NCBI RefSeq assembly: GCF_008365275.1
Contig: NZ_CP043504.1
Coordinates: 1,302,001 to 1,366,000, forward strand
Source of the DNA: Protaetiibacter larvae
GTDB lineage: Bacteria; Actinomycetota; Actinomycetes; Actinomycetales; Microbacteriaceae
Direction of reading: 5' to 3'
Length of the DNA stretch: 64,000 bases
Each line of letters starts with the position of its first letter. Position 1 is the stretch's first letter. The notes beneath the pieces are model-generated. The model was not told the origin of the DNA and made no database searches. It was given only the letters and a program-made list of their open reading frames with translations. The position numbers and the translations under genes are program-made. Positions 35,401-43,307 of the stretch are shown here, one piece after another.

Positions 35401-35571
35401 CAGCTCTCCCTCGACGAGGAGGGGCTCGAGAGCTTCCGTGAGCGCATCCGCGCGGTGGCGGAGCTCATGCGGGCGTCGTCGTTCAGCGGACCCGCGGAAC
35501 CCCCGTCGCCGGGCCGTCGACCCGACCCGGGCCTGCTTCTTCACCGGGTTCCCGAGGTGAGTCATGACTGA
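32446..35571 (+). CDS. adnA: AdnA subunit: UvrD-like helicase with RecB-type nuclease
   Basis: One subunit of the AdnAB double-strand-break end-resection motor-nuclease, the actinobacterial counterpart of RecBCD/AddAB. Length 1,041. Walker A GAPGTGKTT is at 39-47; motif II is VVVDDLQEAT near 247, with Asp-Asp instead of Asp-Glu, as expected for the less active motor. The C-terminal RecB-like nuclease shows GTLVHAVMEF, GTIDRVE and VIVDLKTGRP. No Cys cluster occurs at the C-terminus. ATG 32446 has TACGGT 6 nt upstream (leaderless pattern). adnB starts 8 nt before its end. Confidence 0.9.
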   Translation: MPGARFVVDEPEGVAPVVLDASQAAVLALADDASAAVLGAPGTGKTTTLVELVAERVGRGWRPEQILVLAPSRASATRLRDRLARRLGVPTDGPLARTVSSLAFEVVGAAARAAGAPPPRLLTGTEQDADLAAILEGHVVDGTGPAWPDPLVPEVRALRGFRAELRELLARATEYEVDAGRLGAIAREAGRADWAAAAAFLGEYHALQAQNRPDQFDAAEFVRFAVRAIRDGEAGSRVSGLRLVVVDDLQEATESTMSVLRALADRGVAVVAFGDPDVAANAFRGGEADAVGRLAERIGLRDGDRLVLDTVHRGGAELRALVSRTVERIGTAAAGPQRRAAVPALAAEASSDRPPVSVIRATTPARQVTAIARVLREEHLPHGVPWSQLAVVVRSGAQLPELARALARAEVPARTSGRGAPLRDDPAPRALLALVEVAIGRRQLDAATAAELLTGPFGGLDPLGLRRLRLALRHEELAGGGSRPGAELVADALAEPGRLATIEGRAAARASRLAGTLAELRALAGGATIEELLWVAWERSGVAESWRRQALGSGIEAAEANRDLDGVVALFAAAKRYVEQRPTEDVLDFLQHILDSDIVDDLLAPPRADDAVIVATPSALVGQEFRTVVVASLQDGAWPNLRPRGSLLAPQRLVRLLEGSDAAAIDERKLVLDDELRMFALAVSRARERVVLAAVENEDESASVLFQLAPSAPDALADRVASPLTLRGLTGLLRRELVDASGPRREEAAALLALLAEREVVGASPEEWLGLREISTDAPLFDGVPVRVSPSQIEKVEESALDWAIERLGGGSTSTAMSIGTLVHAVMEFAEGSDEQTLWSQLEARWPELPFEAPWVSAFERRAARRLIHGLAEYLGDFAAEGKTLVAAEGSISIPLGDDIVVKGTIDRVELAPDGAVVIVDLKTGRPTTSPQKVAQHAQLGVYQLAYRAGQLDEALAPYGEHHGGGAKLLFVREGIGGTAYREAVQLSLDEEGLESFRERIRAVAELMRASSFSGPAEPPSPGRRPDPGLLLHRVPEVSHD

Positions 35572-38500
35572 GCAGACCGGCGGCGGGGTGTCGGCGCTCC
35601 AGATCGCGGAGGCGCTCGCCGCGGTGCGTGGCGAGGCGGTGAAGCCGCCCACCGAGGAGCAGCGCGCCGTCATCGAGGCGCCGCCCTCCGCGCCGGCACT
35701 CGTGGTCGCCGGGGCCGGTTCGGGCAAGACCGAGACGATGGCGAATCGGGTGCTCTGGCTCGTCGCGAACGGCCACGTCGCCCCTTCGCAGATCCTGGGG
35801 CTCACCTTCACCCGGAAGGCGGCGGGGGAGCTCGCCGAGCGCATCCGTCAGCGGCTCGGCGAACTGCGCACCGCGGGGCTCACGAACGAGGCTGTCGAGC
35901 TGTTCGACGCACCCGAGATCGCCACCTACAACTCGTTCGCGAGCGCGCTCTTCTCCGACAACGCGCTCGTGCTGGGGCGCGACAGCGACGGCGTGGTGCT
36001 GGGCGAGGCGGCCGCGTGGCAGCTGGCCCGGCAGGTGGTCGTGCGCAGCGCGCATCCCCGGCTCCCGGAGCTCGACGAGCGGCTCGACGCGGTCGTGGAG
36101 GCCACCTTGCGGGTGGCGCGCGGCATCGCTGACAACGATGCCGACCCGGAACGGGTCCGCGCGGTCGGTCGGAGCTACGCGGCGATGCGCGAGCTCCCGA
36201 GCGCGAACCCGCGCTTCGCCTACGCCGACGTCCTGGAGAGGATCGGCGATCTCGCGGAGCTGGAGCTGCTCACCTCGCTCGCGGGCGAGTACGAGCAGGC
36301 CAAGCGCGAGCGCGGGGCGGTCGACTACGCCGACCAGGTGGTGCTGGCGCTCCAGGCGGCGCGAGCCCGGCCCGCGGTGCGCGAGGAGGTGCGCGAACGG
36401 TTCCGGGTGGTGCTGCTGGACGAGTATCAGGACACCTCGGTCGTGCAGACCCGGCTGCTCGCCGAGCTGTTCGGGGGCACCGCGGTGATGGCGGTGGGCG
36501 ACCCCAACCAGTCGATCTACGGCTGGCGCGGCGCGAGCGCGAGCAACCTCACCCAGTTCCTGGAGAGCTTCGGGGTGCGTGAGCCGGTCGCGCGATACGA
36601 CCTCAGCACGAGCTGGCGCAACGGCAGCGAGGTCCTCGAGGTCGCGAACGCGATCGTGGATGCGGGTGCCGGTTCCCGCTATGCGCCGAAGATCGCGGTC
36701 GAGCGCCTGCGCCCGCGCCGGGACGCACCCGCCTCCGCGGTGGAGGTCGTCGTCGCGACGGATGTCGACGAGGAGGCCGCAGCCGTCGCCGCCTGGTTCG
36801 CGCGCGGATTCGCCGCCGCGACCGCGGCATCCGGCACCCCGGCGACCGCGGCGCTGCTGCTGCGCACCCGGCGCACCCAGGACCGCTTCCTGCGCGCCCT
36901 GCACGACGCGGGGCTCAAGGTGCACGTTCTGGGCGTCGGCGGGCTGCTCGCGCAGCCCGAGATCGCGGACCTCGTGAGCCTGTTGCGGGTGATCGACGAT
37001 CCGGGGTCGGGGTCGGAGCTGCTGCGGCTGCTCGCGGGCGCACGGTGGCGTATCGGCGTCGCCGACCTCGCGGGACTGCGTTCGGTCGCGTCGTGGCTCG
37101 CCGATCACGATGTCGCCGAACGGGCGCTGCTCGCCCCGGAGCTGCGGCAGGCGTTGCGCGGCTCGGTCGTCGAGCAGGAGGGCGGCTCGATCGTCGATGC
37201 TCTCGAGTTCGTCGGCCGCGCGCGCGACGGCCATCCGGCGCTCGCGAGCATCACTCCCGTGGGTCTCGCGAGAATGCGGGATGCGGCGGCCCTCATCGAC
37301 CGCGTGCGGGCGCGGAGCGGGCTGGAGCTGCCCGATCTCGTGACCTTCGCCGTGCAGGAGCTGCGCCTCGACATCGAGGTGGCCGCCAATGACCACCGCG
37401 TGGCGGGGGATGCCCATCTCGAGGCGCTGCTCGATGCGCTGCACGGGTATCTGGCGATCGCGGAGTCCGCGGGCCTCGGGGGTTTCCTCTCGTGGCTGCG
37501 CGAGGCCGAGCGCCGCGAGGACCTCAGCCCGCGCCCCGAGAAGGCGGAGGCGGGATGCGTGCAGGTGCTGACGGTGCACGGGGCGAAGGGTCTCGAGTGG
37601 GACCTGGTGGCCGTGCCCCGCTGGGTCGAGGATGAGCTCCCCGCGAAGCCGCTCGAGGGCTACGGCGGCTGGCTCGGTTTCGGACGGTTCCCCTGGGGCG
37701 AGCGGGGCGATGCCGCGGAGCTTCCCGTGTTTGGGGGGGCCTCGGCGACGCACCGCAAGGAGTTCAAGGACGAGGTGGATCGCTTCACGCAGGAGGTGAC
37801 CGAGCTGTATCTCGCCGAGGAGCGCCGCCTGGCGTATGTCGCGGTGACGCGCGCACGCTCGAGCCTGCTGCTGTCGGCGTCGTTCTGGTCGACCCGGAAG
37901 TCGGCGCGCACCTTGAGCCGTTTCCTCGTGGAGCTCGCCGAGGCCGGCATCATCGATCCGCTGCCGGGCGATGCGCCCCCCGCGCCCGACGCGTCGGCTG
38001 TCGCCGAGTCGGTGCACTGGCCGCACGAGCCGTTCGGCTCGCGCGCTGCGGCCGTGCGTGCGGCCGCGGAGGCCGTGCGCGCCGCGGCCCCGGCCCTGGT
38101 CGGCTCGCGAGCGCGCGAGGCGGAGCTGCTGCTCGAGGAGCGCGAGCGGCGCCGCACGCGCGACGGCGTGGTGCCGCTTCCGGTGCGCATCCCGGCGTCC
38201 GCGTTCAAGGACTATGTGACCGACCCGGATGCCGTCGCCGAGGAGTTGCGGCGCCCGATGCCCGAGAAGCCGTACCGCGCGACGCGACTCGGCACGCTGT
38301 TCCACGCCTGGGTCGAGGAGCGCTACGGCACGGCGGGCGGCGCGGCCGACGAGCTCGATGCCGCCCCGTTCGAGCTCGACGACGAGGGCGAGGTCGTGGA
38401 TGCCGAGCGGCTCGCCGAGCTGCAGGCGACCTTCGAGCGGTCCCCGTGGGCGCAGCTGAAACCGGTCGAGGTGGAGCGGGAGATCCATCTGCCGTTCGAC

Positions 38501-38791
38501 GGGCGCATCGTGATCTGCAAGATCGACGCCGTCTACCGGCACGGCGACCGCTTCGAGGTGGTCGACTGGAAGACGGGCAAGGCGCCGCGCGACGCCGCCG
38601 ACCTCGAGCGCAAGCAGCTGCAGCTCGCCCTCTACCGGCTCGCCTACGCGCGCCGTGAGGGTATCGATCCGGCGCTCATCGACGCCGCCTTCTACTTCGT
38701 GGCCGACGATGAGGTGATCCGGCCGCCCCACATCGATTCGGAGGCGGAGCTGCTCGCCCGTTGGCGCGCCGTGTTCCCCTCCTCCCGCTGA
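35564..38791 (+). CDS. adnB: AdnB subunit: active UvrD-like helicase with RecB-type nuclease
   Basis: Partner of AdnA in DNA end resection. Length 1,075. Motor motifs are complete: GAGSGKTET at 50-58, LLDEYQDTS near 285, QSIYGWRGA, VHGAKGLEWD and VAVTRARSSL. The C-terminal nuclease has GTLFHAWVEE, ICKIDAVYR and VVDWKTGKAP (Asp, Asp-x-Lys). ATG 35564 lies inside the adnA 3' end, indicating coupled translation and a 1:1 complex. Confidence 0.93.
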   Translation: MTEQTGGGVSALQIAEALAAVRGEAVKPPTEEQRAVIEAPPSAPALVVAGAGSGKTETMANRVLWLVANGHVAPSQILGLTFTRKAAGELAERIRQRLGELRTAGLTNEAVELFDAPEIATYNSFASALFSDNALVLGRDSDGVVLGEAAAWQLARQVVVRSAHPRLPELDERLDAVVEATLRVARGIADNDADPERVRAVGRSYAAMRELPSANPRFAYADVLERIGDLAELELLTSLAGEYEQAKRERGAVDYADQVVLALQAARARPAVREEVRERFRVVLLDEYQDTSVVQTRLLAELFGGTAVMAVGDPNQSIYGWRGASASNLTQFLESFGVREPVARYDLSTSWRNGSEVLEVANAIVDAGAGSRYAPKIAVERLRPRRDAPASAVEVVVATDVDEEAAAVAAWFARGFAAATAASGTPATAALLLRTRRTQDRFLRALHDAGLKVHVLGVGGLLAQPEIADLVSLLRVIDDPGSGSELLRLLAGARWRIGVADLAGLRSVASWLADHDVAERALLAPELRQALRGSVVEQEGGSIVDALEFVGRARDGHPALASITPVGLARMRDAAALIDRVRARSGLELPDLVTFAVQELRLDIEVAANDHRVAGDAHLEALLDALHGYLAIAESAGLGGFLSWLREAERREDLSPRPEKAEAGCVQVLTVHGAKGLEWDLVAVPRWVEDELPAKPLEGYGGWLGFGRFPWGERGDAAELPVFGGASATHRKEFKDEVDRFTQEVTELYLAEERRLAYVAVTRARSSLLLSASFWSTRKSARTLSRFLVELAEAGIIDPLPGDAPPAPDASAVAESVHWPHEPFGSRAAAVRAAAEAVRAAAPALVGSRAREAELLLEERERRRTRDGVVPLPVRIPASAFKDYVTDPDAVAEELRRPMPEKPYRATRLGTLFHAWVEERYGTAGGAADELDAAPFELDDEGEVVDAERLAELQATFERSPWAQLKPVEVEREIHLPFDGRIVICKIDAVYRHGDRFEVVDWKTGKAPRDAADLERKQLQLALYRLAYARREGIDPALIDAAFYFVADDEVIRPPHIDSEAELLARWRAVFPSSR

Positions 38792-38938
38792 TCTCGATAC
38801 GCCGCGGCTGCGCCGCGGCACTCGATCAGCGGGGGAGTATCCCGCGAAGCGGCACTCCCTCCCGCTGATCGAGTAGCCCGCGAAGCGGCACCCCCTCCCG
38901 CTGATCGAGTAGCGCGCGAAGCGGGCGTATCGAGATCA
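38792..38938. repeat. Three adjacent palindromic repeat units after adnB
   Basis: Unit one begins GATCTCGATACGCCGCGGC and ends CACTCGATCAGCGGGG; two further units read CTCCCGCTGATCGAGTAGC followed by CGCGAAGCGG. The array runs up to the stop of the convergent lysR gene. Same family as at 17.5 and 46.9 kb. Confidence 0.85.
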
Positions 38939-39793
38939 CCGGGCCGCCGCGTGGATCGTGTTGGCGAGCGCCTCGACCGCTCCCGGCGTGGACTGCGGGT
39001 TCGACAGCAGCACGAAGTCGACCTCGACGAGTCGCGGGAGTTCGAAGGTGCCCGTGACCTCGACGAGGTCGTCGGGGATGAGCACGCGCGGCAGCACCGC
39101 GATCCCGATGCCGGCGCGCAGGGCGGCGAGCGCCCCGCTCACTTCGCGGGTGTTGCAGGTGATCCGCCAGGTGCGTCCGGCGTCTTCGAGGGCGTGCAGG
39201 GCGACGTCGCGGGAGAGGCTCGGCGCCTGGTACAGGATGAGGGGCACGGGCGCGTCGGGTTCGAGTCGCAGCGAGCGGTGGGCGACCCAGACGAGCCGTT
39301 CGCGCCGGACCAGGCGGCCTTCTCCGCGGCCGAGCTCCTGCTTGACGTAGACGAGGTCGAACTGTCCGGCGGCGAGCCGTCGGCTGAGCGCGCCGCTCTG
39401 CCCGACGGTGAGCTCGAGGTTGATCTGCGGGTAGAGCTGCCGGAAGTCGCGCAGCACCTGGGGCAGGTGGGTGAGGGCGAGGTCGTCGGCGGCGCCGAAT
39501 CGGAGCCGCCCGCGCATCGCGGAGCCCAGGAAGTACGACGCGGCCTCGTCGTGGGCGGCGAGGATGTTCCGCGCGAAGCCGAGCATCGCGGAGCCGTTGT
39601 CGGTGAGGGTGACGGCGCGCGTGTCGCGGGCGATGAGGACGCGGCCGGCCGCCTTCTCGAGCTTGCGCACCTGCTGGCTGACGGTGGGCTGGCTGATGCC
39701 GAGCAGGGTGGAGGCGCGGGTGAAGCTCAGGGTGTCGGCGACGGCGACGAAGCTGCGCAGCAGGACGGGATCGAACATCCGCACTCCACTCAT
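38936..39793 (-). CDS. LysR-family transcriptional regulator
   Basis: A 285-residue regulator with an N-terminal winged helix (FTRASTLLGISQPTVSQQVRKLE, about 25-47) and a periplasmic-binding-like effector domain (AGIGIAVLPRVL near the end). It is divergent from an MFS transporter, and the AT-rich 70-bp gap between them (39794-39863) holds the probable LysR sites and a TACTAT -10 for this gene, so it probably regulates that transporter. Effector unknown. Confidence 0.9.
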   Translation of the reverse strand: MSGVRMFDPVLLRSFVAVADTLSFTRASTLLGISQPTVSQQVRKLEKAAGRVLIARDTRAVTLTDNGSAMLGFARNILAAHDEAASYFLGSAMRGRLRFGAADDLALTHLPQVLRDFRQLYPQINLELTVGQSGALSRRLAAGQFDLVYVKQELGRGEGRLVRRERLVWVAHRSLRLEPDAPVPLILYQAPSLSRDVALHALEDAGRTWRITCNTREVSGALAALRAGIGIAVLPRVLIPDDLVEVTGTFELPRLVEVDFVLLSNPQSTPGAVEALANTIHAAAR

Positions 39794-39863
39794 TCGGAAA
39801 TCGAATAGTAGTTATAGCAACGATAACCCTTGGTAATGGCGTCGCGAGGCATAGCCTCGAGGG

Positions 39864-41198
39864 GTGTCGCCGCCCATCGCCCCCGTCTCCGAGGCGGTGA
39901 CGGAGCCCATCCCGGTGCTCACCGAGCGGCCGCGCTGGCGCGACACCTTCGTCGCGCTGAAGGCCTACAACTACCGGCTGTACCTGATCGCGCAGCTGTT
40001 CGCCAACACCGGCGGATGGATGGCGCGCGTCGCGATCGACTGGCTCGTGCTCGAACTCACGGGCGACGTCGCCCTCGTCGGGCTGACCGTGGCGCTGCAG
40101 TTCGCGCCCACCCTCGTGTTCGGTCCGTGGGCGGGCGTCATCTCGGATCGCGCCCCGCGCCGGGTGGTGCTGCTCATCACGCAGTCGGTCGGCACGATCG
40201 CCTACGGCGTGCTTGCGACCCTCGTGCTCACCGGGCAGGTGCAGGCCTGGCAGGTGCTGCTCACCGCCGCCGTGACCGGTACCTCGATGGCGATCGACGG
40301 GCCGAGCCGCTCGGCATTCGTCTCCGAGATGGTCGGCACCCACCGGCTGCGCGGCGCGATCAGCCTCAACGCGACCGTGTTCCACCTGGGCGGGCTCATC
40401 GGCCCCGCGATCAGCGGCGTGCTCATCGTGGCGATCGGATCGGGCTGGTCGATCGCGGTCAACGCCGGCACCTCCGCGGTCGCGGTGCTCGCCCTCGCCC
40501 TCATGCGAGCCCGTGAGCTCGTGCCGGTGTTCAAGCAGCAGCGCTCGCGCGGACAGATCCGCGAGGCCGTGCGCTACGCGATCGGCAAGCCCACGATCCT
40601 CTGGCCGATCCTGCTGCTCGCCTTCGTCGCCGTGTTCGGGATGAACCTGCCGGTGCTGCTCGCGGCCGCCGCCGATGACACCTTCGGCACGGGGGCGGCC
40701 GGTTACGGCCTCTACAACTCGCTCGCCGCGCTCGGTGCCTTCGTGGGGGCGGTGCTCTCCTCGCGCCGCCGTGCGCTGCGGTTGCGCGACATCGTCCTGT
40801 TCGCGGGGCTCTACGGCGCCGTGACGGTGTTCGCGGGCGCGAGCGGCTGGTATCCCGGCTTCCTTGTGGCGCTCGTGGGCATCGGGGTGAGTCGGCTGCT
40901 GTTCGCGACCGGCGCCGAGTCGATGACGCAGCTGTCGACCAACCCCGGCATCCGGGGGCGCGTCATGTCGCTGTACCTCATGGTGGTGACGGGCGGCCAG
41001 GCCGCGGGCGGGGTGATCATCGGCGGGATCGCGTCGAGCTTCGGACCGTCGTGGGCGTTCATCGTGGCGGGCGGCGCGCCCGCGCTCGCGGCGCTCGTCG
41101 TCGCGGTGGTGCTCGCGCGGCGCCGTGAGCTGCGGTTGCGGGTCGACTTCCGGCGCCCGCGTCAGCTCGTGCGCATCGTGCCGCGCCTCGCCGCGTAG
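39864..41198 (+). CDS. MFS efflux transporter (MFS_3/EntS-like)
   Basis: A 444-residue, 12-helix permease. The loop after helix 2 has the MFS motif A variant GVISDRAPRRVV. The shape matches the enterobactin-exporter-like MFS_3 group. GTG 39864 has TAGCCT 6 nt upstream (leaderless pattern). A 12-bp palindrome GGTCTCGAGACC follows the stop at 41208-41219. Likely controlled by the divergent LysR protein; substrate unknown. Confidence 0.85.
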   Translation: MSPPIAPVSEAVTEPIPVLTERPRWRDTFVALKAYNYRLYLIAQLFANTGGWMARVAIDWLVLELTGDVALVGLTVALQFAPTLVFGPWAGVISDRAPRRVVLLITQSVGTIAYGVLATLVLTGQVQAWQVLLTAAVTGTSMAIDGPSRSAFVSEMVGTHRLRGAISLNATVFHLGGLIGPAISGVLIVAIGSGWSIAVNAGTSAVAVLALALMRARELVPVFKQQRSRGQIREAVRYAIGKPTILWPILLLAFVAVFGMNLPVLLAAAADDTFGTGAAGYGLYNSLAALGAFVGAVLSSRRRALRLRDIVLFAGLYGAVTVFAGASGWYPGFLVALVGIGVSRLLFATGAESMTQLSTNPGIRGRVMSLYLMVVTGGQAAGGVIIGGIASSFGPSWAFIVAGGAPALAALVVAVVLARRRELRLRVDFRRPRQLVRIVPRLAA

Positions 41199-41231
41199 CG
41201 GGTCGATGGTCTCGAGACCGCCGGCCCGACG

Positions 41232-42224
41232 CTAGGAGACCCGCTCGGCGCGATCGAGCAGTGCCTCGACCTCGTCGACGGCGAGGATCGGCAGGGTGGG
41301 CGGGGCGATCGAGTCGGTCGCGTCGCCCAGCACGTCGTCGACGAGCCGCGACATCATCCGCACCGCGTCGTCCACGATCTCGGTCGAGCGGGTGTCGGTT
41401 CCGTGCAGCAGCCAGCGTGCCACCTCGAACTCCGCGAGCAGCGTCGCCCGCTGGCGGATGCGGCGGTCGACGCTGCCGCGCACGCGCGTGTAGGCGTCGA
41501 ACACGGCATCCGCGATGCCGTCGCGGCGGATGCCGAGCACCCAGTGCAGGTCGCGTGCCGGATCGCCGACGCGCAGCCCGTGCCAGCCGAGCAGCCCCGT
41601 GACCTGTCCGGCGGAGGCGAGGAACGAGTCGGCGCCGAGGGAGCCGTTGATGACGGCGGGGGTGAACTGCCACAGTCCCGCGTCGTCGCCCGCCTGCCGC
41701 CAGCGGTCGAGCAGGGCCGCGGGCACGAGGTTCGTCGCGGCGGCGCGCTCGATGAGCGACTGGGCGGCCCGGTGGGCCTCATCGGTGCCCGTCGCCGGCA
41801 GGCCGACATCGGTGACGAGGCTCGTGGGCAGCGCGTGGACGGCGGCGATGGCCTCGCCGATCGAGGTGGCGAGCTCGAGGTCGATCGCGGTGAGGGTCAC
41901 CGAGGTGCCGTGCACGAACTCGGAGACGATCGCCCGGGTGCCGTCGATCGGCGCCTGCCCGGCGAAGACGGTGACCTCGAACGGGAGGCGCGCGCGGGCG
42001 CCCTGGCTGAGCGCACGGAGCGCCACGAGGTCCGCCGACTGCTCCTGCTCGGCCCGCTCGGAGCGGGGCACGCGCACGATCCACAGGCGTCCGTCGCGGC
42101 CGGTGACGACCGCGGAATCGAAGTCTCCGCGCCCGGCGGAGCCGAACGGCGCCGCACCCACGACGTCGAGCTCCGCGACGGCCGAGGTGGCGAGCGCCGC
42201 TAGAGTGAGGTGGGATCTGGCCAT
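41232..42224 (-). CDS. Aminoglycoside-phosphotransferase-like kinase
   Basis: A 330-residue protein with the APH/choline-kinase-like fold, located beside nudC-uvrD2 as in other actinobacteria. The usual HGDxxxxN catalytic loop reads NGSLGADSFL, so the catalytic His and Asp are replaced, and the DxD-like segment reads LGWHGLRVGDPARDLHW. It may be catalytically altered. ATG 42224 has TACCCT 6 nt upstream (leaderless pattern). No antibiotic-resistance role should be assumed. Confidence 0.75.
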   Translation of the reverse strand: MARSHLTLAALATSAVAELDVVGAAPFGSAGRGDFDSAVVTGRDGRLWIVRVPRSERAEQEQSADLVALRALSQGARARLPFEVTVFAGQAPIDGTRAIVSEFVHGTSVTLTAIDLELATSIGEAIAAVHALPTSLVTDVGLPATGTDEAHRAAQSLIERAAATNLVPAALLDRWRQAGDDAGLWQFTPAVINGSLGADSFLASAGQVTGLLGWHGLRVGDPARDLHWVLGIRRDGIADAVFDAYTRVRGSVDRRIRQRATLLAEFEVARWLLHGTDTRSTEIVDDAVRMMSRLVDDVLGDATDSIAPPTLPILAVDEVEALLDRAERVS

Positions 42225-42332
42225 GCGGACAGGGTAGGTCTGCCCCGCCCCGGCCACCCGGCACGCCACGCCCGATCCGGCGTTCTCGGTGCTGCCGACC
42301 GCCGCCGCAGCTCGGCTGGAGGAGAGGTGCTG

Positions 42333-43307
42333 ATGAGCGGGTCGCCCGAGGGTTCGTCCCGACCACGGAGGGCGCCGCTCGCTCCGCGCCTGTCGCGTTC
42401 CGAGCTCGACCGCGACTACCTCTCGCGGCTGGCCGGCATCCCCGCCCTGCTCGCCGAGCCCGCCACCCGCGTCCTCGTGCTGCACGAGCGGCAGGCGCTC
42501 GGCACCGCGGATGGCGCGCTCGCGCTCCGGGATCCGGCGGTGCTCGGCCCGGTCGACGCGGAACGGTTCGCCTTCCTCGGGCGCACGGTGTCCGCGTCGG
42601 CGCACCTCGCAGCGGGCGCCGCGGTGCTGGCGATCGCCGTCGACGATGCGACGGCCCAGCGGATCGGTCCGGACGGGCCGTGGCTCGAGCTGCGCCGGGC
42701 CGGTGCGCTGCTCGACGCACGCGATGCGGGGCTGTTCACGCAGGCTCTCGCCCTCCTGAACTGGCACCAGGTGGCCCGGTTCTCGCCCGCGACCGGCAAC
42801 CCCACGACGGTCACCCAGTCGGGCTGGGTGCGGGTCGACGCCGAGACGGGACGCGAGCTCTATCCGCGCACCGACCCCGCGGTGATCGTCGCCGTGCTCG
42901 ATGACGCCGGACGCATCCTGCTCGGCTCGAACGTGGAGTGGGATCCGGGTCGGTTCTCGCTGCTGGCCGGGTTCGTCGAGCCGGGCGAGTCGCTCGAGGC
43001 GGCCGTGGTTCGGGAGATCTTCGAGGAGGCCGGGGTGCTCGTCGCCGACCCGGAGTACCGCGGAAGCCAGCCGTGGCCGTTCCCCGCCTCCCTCATGCTG
43101 GGTTTCGAGGCGCGCATCGCGCCGGGGGCCACGACCGAGCCGCGACCCGACGGCACGGAGCTGCGCGAGCTGCGCTGGTTCACGCGCGACGAGCTCGCCG
43201 AGGAGGTGTCGGCGGGTCGGGTGCGGTTGCCGGGTCGCGCGTCGATCGCCCGCGCCATCATCGAGGACTGGTTCGGCGGGCCGCTCGACGACGGGGCGGT
43301 GTGGTGA
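42333..43307 (+). CDS. nudC: NAD(+) diphosphatase / NADH pyrophosphatase, zinc-less NudC
   Basis: Hydrolyses NAD(H) (and NAD-capped RNA in E. coli). The Nudix box GFVEPGESLEAAVVREIFEEAG-type motif and the NudC signature SQPWPFP are present. The zinc ribbon is lost: the region reads FSPATGNPTT where FCxxCG is usual, and the 324 residues contain no Cys at all. ATG 42333 has a strong ribosome site (GGAGGAGAGG). Its stop overlaps the uvrD2 start by 4 nt (GTGA). Confidence 0.9.
   Translation: MSGSPEGSSRPRRAPLAPRLSRSELDRDYLSRLAGIPALLAEPATRVLVLHERQALGTADGALALRDPAVLGPVDAERFAFLGRTVSASAHLAAGAAVLAIAVDDATAQRIGPDGPWLELRRAGALLDARDAGLFTQALALLNWHQVARFSPATGNPTTVTQSGWVRVDAETGRELYPRTDPAVIVAVLDDAGRILLGSNVEWDPGRFSLLAGFVEPGESLEAAVVREIFEEAGVLVADPEYRGSQPWPFPASLMLGFEARIAPGATTEPRPDGTELRELRWFTRDELAEEVSAGRVRLPGRASIARAIIEDWFGGPLDDGAVW

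Noticed and set aside
35463-35571. Possible frameshift at the adnA 3' end, because the Cys-rich tail seen in some homologues is missing
   Set aside because: None of the three frames gives a Cys cluster, and the normal overlap with adnB supports the annotated end.
33493-38821. Very long open frames opposite adnA and adnB (up to about 1,100 codons, minus strand)
   Set aside because: They are codon-bias shadows: low-complexity Arg/Gly/Asp/His-rich translations with no domain, opposite clearly conserved genes.
41232-42224. Aminoglycoside or macrolide resistance gene
   Set aside because: The catalytic HGD loop is replaced and the gene sits in a conserved housekeeping context.
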